A stretch of DNA of 64,000 bases, taken from NCBI RefSeq assembly GCF_014648415.1, contig NZ_BMRB01000001.1, forward strand, positions 868,001 to 932,000, written 5' to 3'. Positions 59,183 to 64,000 of this stretch are shown here, in pieces; position 1 is the first letter of the stretch, and the number at the start of each line of letters is the position of its first letter. A program made the translations under genes and the position numbers. The notes under the pieces are model-generated. The model was not told the origin of the DNA. It ran no database searches and saw only the letters and a list, made by a program, of their open reading frames with translations. The stretch comes from Actinokineospora fastidiosa. Lineage in GTDB: Bacteria; Actinomycetota; Actinomycetes; Mycobacteriales; Pseudonocardiaceae.

Positions 59183-60430
59183 TCAGCGGATCGCGGTCTG
59201 CGGGCCGGTGTGCTCGGCGTCCTGGACGGCGAAGGGCGTCTCCCCGATGCTGACGCCGGGGAAGAACTTCGGCACCCGCACGGTGATCTTGGTGCCCTGC
59301 CCGGGGGCGGTGTCGACCATGAGCGCGTGCGTGTCGCCGAAGATCTGGCGCATCCGCTGGTTGATGTTGCCGACGCCGACGTGCGAGCCGGTCTTGTGGG
59401 CGTCGCGCAGGTCGCGCTGCAGCCGCTCGGCGTCCATGCCGACGCCGTCGTCCTCGATGGTGATCAGCGCCTCGGAGCCGTTGTCGTCGGCGAACACGCT
59501 CACCGTGCCGCCGCCGGGCTTCTTGGCGATGCCGTGCCGCACGGCGTTCTCCACCAGCGGCTGCAGCACCAGGAACGGCACGACGACGGACTGCACCTCC
59601 GGCGCGATCCGGAACCGCACGCTCAGCCGGTCGCCGTAGCGGGCGCACTCGATGGTCAGGTAGCGCTCGACGTTGGCCAGCTCGTCGGCCAGCGTCGCGT
59701 ACATGCCGGAGGTGCGGAACGAGTAGCGGGTGAAGTCGGCGAAGTCCTGCAGCAGCTCGCGCGCCTGCTCGGGGTCGGAGCGGATCAAGGCGGAGATCGT
59801 GTTCAGGGCGTTGTAGATGAAGTGCGGGGAGATCTGCGCGCGCAGCGCCCGGATCTCGGCCTGGACCAGCTGCTGCTTCTGCTCGTCGAGCTTGGCCAGC
59901 TCCAGCTGCACCTGCAGGAAGGTCGCCACCTCGTCGGCCGCGCGGATCAGCCGCCTGCTGTCGACGCCGCCGACCAGGATCAGCGCGCCCTCGATCTGGC
60001 CGTCGACGATCAGCGGGACGATCACCGCCGCGCGCATCGGGCAGCTCCCGCGGTTGCGGCACTGCAGGTTCTCGTGCTTCACGTGCGCCCGCGTGCCGTG
60101 CTGCACGACCTCCATGATCGCCGCGGACAGGTCCTCGTAGTGGTCGTTGGCCTGCCCGTCCCACGACATCAGCCTGCCGTCGGCGTCGCACACGCCCACG
60201 GCGACGTTGTTCAGCAGCTCCAGCAGGTGCTTGCTCGCCTGGTCGGCGGCCTGCTCGGTCAGCCCGCCGCGCAGGCCGGGGGCGGCCTTGGACAGCCGCT
60301 GGACGGCGTCGAGCACGGCGTCCTGCACGGAGCCGGACTTGCGGGGTCTGCACAGCACCACGAACAGGCCCAGGACGAGCAGCGTGGCGGCCACGCCGAT
60401 GAAGGCGCGCTCGGTCAGCAGTTCGGCCAC
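59183..60430 (-). CDS. LytS-like sensor histidine kinase
   Basis: Kinase of 415 residues. One membrane helix (about 7-27) is followed by a GAF-type sensor domain (about 65-180) with a CRNRGSC cysteine motif (could bind metal or respond to redox), then His_kinase with the phospho-His in QISPHFIYNALNTISAL and HATPase (LVLQPLVENAVRHGI, TIEDDGVGMDAERLQRDL, GVGNINQRM). LytTR regulator lies downstream beyond the S49 gene. A role in acetate or pyruvate sensing is inferred. Convergent-independent gene start ATG 60430. Confidence 0.89.
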   Translation of the reverse strand: MAELLTERAFIGVAATLLVLGLFVVLCRPRKSGSVQDAVLDAVQRLSKAAPGLRGGLTEQAADQASKHLLELLNNVAVGVCDADGRLMSWDGQANDHYEDLSAAIMEVVQHGTRAHVKHENLQCRNRGSCPMRAAVIVPLIVDGQIEGALILVGGVDSRRLIRAADEVATFLQVQLELAKLDEQKQQLVQAEIRALRAQISPHFIYNALNTISALIRSDPEQARELLQDFADFTRYSFRTSGMYATLADELANVERYLTIECARYGDRLSVRFRIAPEVQSVVVPFLVLQPLVENAVRHGIAKKPGGGTVSVFADDNGSEALITIEDDGVGMDAERLQRDLRDAHKTGSHVGVGNINQRMRQIFGDTHALMVDTAPGQGTKITVRVPKFFPGVSIGETPFAVQDAEHTGPQTAIR

Positions 60431-60472
60431 GTGGTCATGCTCCCGTTCCGCCCCGGGTGTGACAAGGCCAGG

Positions 60473-61336
60473 CTATTTGAGCAACCGGGACATCCGTCGG
60501 TCGGCCAGCGGCTTTCCGCCGGTCTGGCACTTCGGGCAGTACTGGAACGACTTGTCGGCGAACGACACCTCGCGCACGGTGTCCCCGCAGACCGGGCAGG
60601 GCAGACCGGTGCGGGCGTGCACCCGCAGGCCGGAGCGCTTCTCCCCCTTGAGCCGGGCGGCGGCCTGGCCGACCGACCGCTCGACCGCGCTGGTCAACAC
60701 GCCGCGCATAGCCTCGTAGAGCTCGTCGATCGCGGCATCGTCGAGCCTCCCCGCCGTCGCGTAGGGCGACAGCCGGGCGGTGTGCAGGATCTCGTCGCTG
60801 TAGGCGTTGCCGATGCCCGCCATGACGCGCTGGCTGGTGAGCACCGTCTTCAGCCGCTCGGAGCGGCCGCTGAGCAGCTCGGCGAACTCGTCGCGGGTCA
60901 GGCCCATGACGTCCGGGCCGAGGGTGGCGATCTGCTCGATCGACGCCGGGTCCTCGGTGATCCACACGGCAAGGCCCTTCTTCGTGCCCGCCTCCGTCAG
61001 GTCGAACCCGGGCCCCTCGCCGGGCGGGCCCAGGTGCACGCGCAGCGCGAGCGGGCCCTTGCCGGGCTTCGGCGGGGCCGCCGAGAGGGTGTCCGACCAG
61101 CGCAGCCAGCCCGCCCTGGCCAGGTGCACGACGAGGTGGACGCCGTCGCAGTCCAGGTCGAGGTACTTGCCCTGCCTGCCCGCCCCGGTGACGGTGCGCC
61201 CGTGCAGCGCCGTCCACGGCGGCGACGCGGTCTTGAGCACGCTCAGCGAGGCGACGTCGACGCGCGCGACGGTGCGTTCCACGGCGTGTTCGCGCAGGTG
61301 GTGGGCGAGGGCTTCGACCTCGGGCAGCTCGGGCAC
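60473..61336 (-). CDS. Fpg/Nei family DNA glycosylase
   Basis: Base-excision repair glycosylase/AP lyase of 287 residues. N-terminal MPELPEVE has the catalytic Pro and Glu, HLARAGWLRW resembles the H-x-G-M strand, and the helix-two-turn-helix includes GIGNAYSDEILHTARLSP. A C-terminal zinc finger (CPVCGDTV...YCPKC) follows. The AGxxGK-type lysine is in GRQGKYLDLD. Substrate choice (8-oxoguanine or oxidised pyrimidines) cannot be told from the sequence; it is closer to the Nei/actinobacterial group. ATG 61336. Confidence 0.9.
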   Translation of the reverse strand: MPELPEVEALAHHLREHAVERTVARVDVASLSVLKTASPPWTALHGRTVTGAGRQGKYLDLDCDGVHLVVHLARAGWLRWSDTLSAAPPKPGKGPLALRVHLGPPGEGPGFDLTEAGTKKGLAVWITEDPASIEQIATLGPDVMGLTRDEFAELLSGRSERLKTVLTSQRVMAGIGNAYSDEILHTARLSPYATAGRLDDAAIDELYEAMRGVLTSAVERSVGQAAARLKGEKRSGLRVHARTGLPCPVCGDTVREVSFADKSFQYCPKCQTGGKPLADRRMSRLLK

Positions 61337-61367
61337 GCGACCAGTCTCACCCGAGATCGCCGGTCTG

Positions 61368-61805
61368 TCACTCGACGGGCTTGAGCACGCTCTCCCAGCC
61401 GGGCATCGCGTCGCGCTGGAGGTTCTTGGCGATCTGCGCGATCTCGCCGCGGGCGTTGAAGTAGCCGCGGACCGTGCCGACCCAGCGCTCGACGGGCTCG
61501 CCGTCGCCGTCGTCGCCGGTCTCGGCGGTGAGCGTCCACGGCCTGCGCAGCGCCCAGCGGGCGGGGAAGAACAGGGCGACGAGCAGCAGGAGCAGCACCA
61601 GCCAGCCGGGGACGACGACGTCGGCGGGCATCCAGGTGACCAGCACGATGGCCAGCACGGCGATCAGGACGAGCATGAAGACCCCGGGCAGGTAGCCCGC
61701 CGCCACATCGTGCTCGAAGTCGTCCTCGGTGGCGGGGGTCCGCCATTCGAGCGTGCCGTCCAGGGTCCAGAGCCTGCCGTTCGCGTCGCGTACCTGGCGC
61801 GTCAT
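61368..61805 (-). CDS. Uncharacterised two-helix membrane protein
   Basis: Protein of 145 residues. A cytoplasmic N-terminus (TLDGTLEWRTPATEDDFEHDVAAG) and two adjacent helices (about 38-58 and 65-88, with VVVPGWLVLLLLLVALFF) are followed by a mixed C-terminus (TLTAETGDDGDGEPVERWVGTVRG). No family recognised, though similar proteins occur in actinobacteria. Lies upstream of the glycosylase gene by 31 bases, so they may be one operon. ATG 61805. Confidence 0.65.
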   Translation of the reverse strand: MTRQVRDANGRLWTLDGTLEWRTPATEDDFEHDVAAGYLPGVFMLVLIAVLAIVLVTWMPADVVVPGWLVLLLLLVALFFPARWALRRPWTLTAETGDDGDGEPVERWVGTVRGYFNARGEIAQIAKNLQRDAMPGWESVLKPVE

Positions 61806-61916
61806 GTTCAGCCCTTCGGCGCGGTAACCGGAACACCACTATCCGTGACACCGAAAGGCCACGTTACCCCCTCGGCGGCGGTCTGCCACCGATTGTCGCA
61901 CCGAGGAGTTACTTGA

Positions 61917-63332
61917 TCAACGTGGCGCGGGCGCGGACGTGCTCATCAGCTGGGCGTCCGACGTGGGCCGCATGCTGGTGTAAGCCGTCGTCGTCGTGGC
62001 CACGGTCGTCTGGTCGGCCGTGTTCACCCGGGTGTGCTTGGTCGTGAGCGTGTAGACCTCGCGGTCGTCGTAGATCCGCCACGTCCGGTGGGTGGAGGTG
62101 TACTCGTAGACGACCGGCAGGCTCTCGTCGTAGGGCTCGGTCTCGGACCGGGCGCCGAGGGCGGGCGTGCCCGAGGTGGTGCCGCCCGCGGCGAGGGGCG
62201 GGACGTCGGAGGACGAGGACGACCGGGCGACGCCCTCCCGCCGGGTGGCGGGCGAGTCGGTGGTCGTCACGTCCGCGGCGGGGACGTCGACGGCGATCGT
62301 GTCCGTGCGCTGCTGCGGGAGCCGCTGGCCGGTCGTCGGGACGATCGCGGGCGCGGTGGGGGCGGAGCTGTCGTCGGTGAGGACGATGCCCTCGTCGGCG
62401 TCGAGGTCGTCGAAGGCCAGCGGACCCGAGTCCGACTCGCCCCAGGGCAGCAGGGCCAGCCCGAGCGCGCCGACGGCCGCCGCGCCCGCCAGCGCCACCT
62501 GGGTCTTCGCGCCCGCGAGGAAGCCCTTGACCTGCTGCCAGAGGCCGATGCCCGCGACGGGGACGACGAGGTGGGCGGCGTGGGCGCGCAGTCCGGAGCA
62601 GACGTCGCGGAGTTCGTCGTACATCGAGGTGCAGGACGGGCAGACGGACAGGTGCGTGCTGACCCGGTGCCGCTCGGCGCCCTTGATCGCGCCCGCGGTG
62701 TAGGCGCCCAGCTTCTCCAGCACCGGGCGGCAGCCGATCGGCCGCGTCTCGGTGGTGAGGTGGGCCTGCAAGTAGGCAGCGCGCAGCCCCTGCCGCGCGC
62801 GGCGGGCGAGCGCTGCGGTGGCGTTCGGGCTGAGCCCGAACTTGCCCGCGACCACGGCGGGCCGCTCGCCCTCGACCTCGACCTTCCACAGCACGCTGCG
62901 CCAGCGCTCGGGCAGGCTCGTGAACGCCCGGGTGATCAGGTTGCGCTCGGTGGACTGCCCGGTGTTGTCCGGGTCCGCGCCCACCCGCACGTCCAGCTCC
63001 TCGTCGGAGACCGGCACGTCCCGCCGGCGCCCGTTCCACTCCCAGGCGACGCGGCGGGCGACGATCAGCAGGTAGCCCCGCACATTGTCGACCGGCCCGG
63101 AGCCGCGGCGGATGGCCTGCAGGACCCGGAAGAACGCCTCGGCGACCAGGTCCTCCGCCTCGGCGCGGTCGGAGACCAGCCCCAGCGCCATCCGCCGGAC
63201 GGCGTCGCAGTGGCGGGAGAACAACTCGCCGAAGGCGGCGTCCTCACCGGCCCGCAGCCGCGCCAGCAGGGCGCTGTCCTGCGGACATCCGGTGGTCCCC
63301 GGCTCCTCGGCGGGCCGGTCGCTCCAACTCAT
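61917..63332 (-). CDS. ECF sigma factor fused to zinc-binding anti-sigma and outside domain
   Basis: Protein of 471 residues in one frame. Residues 20-190 are an ECF sigma with region 2 (FGELFSRHCDAVRRMALGLV, EDLVAEAFFRVLQAI, VRGYLLIVARRVAWEW) and region 4 (SLPERWRSVLWKVEVEG, VVAGKFGLSPNATAALARRAR). Then a zf-HC2 anti-sigma signature Cys201...His227-x3-Cys231-x2-Cys234, one membrane helix (about 276-296), and a Thr/Ser-rich outside tail with TWRIYDDREVYTLTTKHT. The tail faces outside. Start ATG 63332 (GAGGAGG 11 bases upstream) is favoured over GTG/ATG further up. ECF families with such C-terminal extensions are known; the sensor and targets are not. Confidence 0.86.
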   Translation of the reverse strand: MSWSDRPAEEPGTTGCPQDSALLARLRAGEDAAFGELFSRHCDAVRRMALGLVSDRAEAEDLVAEAFFRVLQAIRRGSGPVDNVRGYLLIVARRVAWEWNGRRRDVPVSDEELDVRVGADPDNTGQSTERNLITRAFTSLPERWRSVLWKVEVEGERPAVVAGKFGLSPNATAALARRARQGLRAAYLQAHLTTETRPIGCRPVLEKLGAYTAGAIKGAERHRVSTHLSVCPSCTSMYDELRDVCSGLRAHAAHLVVPVAGIGLWQQVKGFLAGAKTQVALAGAAAVGALGLALLPWGESDSGPLAFDDLDADEGIVLTDDSSAPTAPAIVPTTGQRLPQQRTDTIAVDVPAADVTTTDSPATRREGVARSSSSSDVPPLAAGGTTSGTPALGARSETEPYDESLPVVYEYTSTHRTWRIYDDREVYTLTTKHTRVNTADQTTVATTTTAYTSMRPTSDAQLMSTSAPAPR

Positions 63333-63565
63333 CCGGCCCGGTACCTCCTCGCACGCCGCCCCGTGGCAATCCCGAACAACATGCCACATTCGGGTGACCC
63401 ACGACCCATAACCGTGAATAACGGTAAGGGATCACCGACGATCGACCTCACCCGATCGGACTAGTGAGCGCTCCCACAGCAGGAGGGACCCACCACCCCG
63501 AAGGGACGCCACCGGCACCCCCGCGTCACGACCGGTTCGACAGCGGTTATAGTTCTCCTCGCTAC

Positions 63566-63641
63566 GCGGACGTAGCGCAGCTGGTAGCGCATCACCTTGC
63601 CAAGGTGAGGGTCGCGGGTTCGAATCCCGTCGTCCGCTCCA
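63566..63641 (+). tRNA. tRNA-Gly (anticodon GCC)
   Basis: Full cloverleaf: acceptor GCGGACG pairs with CGTCCGC (63631-63637), D-arm GCGCAGCTGGTAGCGC, anticodon stem CACCT with loop CTTGCCAAG and anticodon GCC at 63599-63601 (positions 34-36), T-arm GCGGGTTCGAATCCCGT. Discriminator T at 63638 and an encoded CCA (63639-63641). Confidence 0.97.
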
Positions 63642-63643
63642 CC

Positions 63644-63676
63644 CGATGGCCGGACCTGACACAGGTCCGGCCATCG
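63644..63676. terminator. 15-bp hairpin terminator after tRNA-Gly
   Basis: CGATGGCCGGACCTG (63644-63658) pairs perfectly with CAGGTCCGGCCATCG (63662-63676) around a three-base ACA loop. It directly follows the tRNA CCA end. Confidence 0.8.
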
Positions 63677-63708
63677 GCGTTCACGGCCGAGGTGCGGCAG
63701 GCCCGGCC

Positions 63709-63999
63709 CTACGAAGCGCCCCACTCGCCGACGAAGAAGTACTCCACCTGACGGCTGGCCGCCGCGTCCGCCAACCCGACGCCTTCGGTCATCGACACCA
63801 GCTTGTGCACGCACCTCACCAGTCGGTAGAGGTCCACCCCCACCAGACCGTCAAGCCCGCGGATGATCACTGCCACGCCCGGCTTGTCGTGCTCGCACAG
63901 AAGGTCCCACAGCCGATCCTCGAAGGCCGCCCAGCTACCCGCGCCCAGCTCGTTGAACTCGAGAAGGCGGGTCAGCTCGACCAGCAGGTCCTCCTCCAC
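63709..63999 (-). CDS. Uncharacterised helical protein, possibly cut by window edge
   Basis: Frame of 96 residues starting at GTG 63999 (V-E-E-D-L-L), one base from the window edge, so the true start may lie outside. It is leucine-rich and alpha-helical: WAAFEDRLWDLLCEHD, VAVIIRGLDGLVGVDLYRLVRCVHKLVSM, ending VEYFFVGEWGAS. No family recognised. The Leu/Asp periodicity suggests a small helical bundle or an interaction domain. Confidence 0.55.
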   Translation of the reverse strand: MEEDLLVELTRLLEFNELGAGSWAAFEDRLWDLLCEHDKPGVAVIIRGLDGLVGVDLYRLVRCVHKLVSMTEGVGLADAAASRQVEYFFVGEWGAS

Positions 64000-64000
64000 C

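Noticed and set aside
58235-61384. 1049-codon plus-strand open frame antisense to several genes
   Set aside because: Shadow of the S49, LytS and glycosylase genes; no domain or RBS.

Overview
The window is chromosomal DNA of a high-GC actinobacterium. Third codon positions are almost all G or C, GTG starts are common, and translational coupling (ATGA, GTGA, TGATG) is frequent. The gene content fits the order Pseudonocardiales: DUF350/ATP-grasp cluster, ShbA-type sigma factor, fused CydDC, split LigD, septum-formation protein, DUF5926, SigE-type sigma factor. The order is inferred from gene content, not from a marker gene. No phage, insertion sequence or CRISPR array is visible, so this looks like ordinary chromosome core and near-core. 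Two partial genes lie at the edges and one tRNA-Gly(GCC) lies near the right end.

Layout. 1-12 kb: partial secreted repeat protein, L-2-hydroxyglutarate oxidase, seryl-tRNA synthetase, a three-gene membrane/ATP-grasp cluster (3.2-5.5 kb), septum-formation protein, small metallopeptidase, RtcB RNA ligase, a divergent diiron-oxygenase/SDR pair around a perfect palindrome, and two secreted hydrolases. 12-14.1 kb: an ShbA-like sigma factor, followed by about 1.3 kb of G-rich degenerate tandem repeats without a credible gene. 14-26 kb: MazG-like and PASTA lipoprotein genes, a small membrane protein, a NarL-type two-component pair, exporters, PheA and a phosphatase, a macro-domain protein, CoaA, and a DevR/DevS-like pair arranged tail to tail.

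26-33 kb: cytochrome bd operon cydA-cydB-cydDC, tightly followed by a 33-codon ORF and a GAF histidine kinase, with a Rex-like operator upstream. Divergent from it is a Mn2+ exporter gene behind a yybP-ykoY riboswitch whose last hairpin can mask the ribosome-binding site. 33-37 kb: homogentisate catabolism (hmgA divergent from orf-fahA-iclR, with a perfect IclR-style palindrome between). 37-52 kb: membrane and lipoproteins, an iron-box-controlled DUF2470 gene, CPBP protease homologue, SUFU protein, LigD ligase and polymerase as two genes, DM13 protein, arginine deiminase, ferritin behind two IdeR-like boxes, DUF952/DUF5926, GDPD, cytochrome P450, and a SigE-type sigma factor coupled to a membrane protein.

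52-64 kb: rhodanese and DUF4328 proteins, two acetate/monocarboxylate:cation symporters with accessory membrane proteins, and a LytTR regulator and LytS-like kinase flanking an S49 peptidase. These are followed by an Fpg/Nei glycosylase and one protein that fuses an ECF sigma factor to its own zinc-binding, membrane-anchored anti-sigma domain. Recurrent themes are oxygen and redox (cyd with kinase), metal control (Mn riboswitch, iron boxes), and membrane-linked signalling. The least explained items are the ATP-grasp cluster with its YgiB-like tail motif, the 12.8-14.1 kb repeat field, and several strongly coupled small ORFs.
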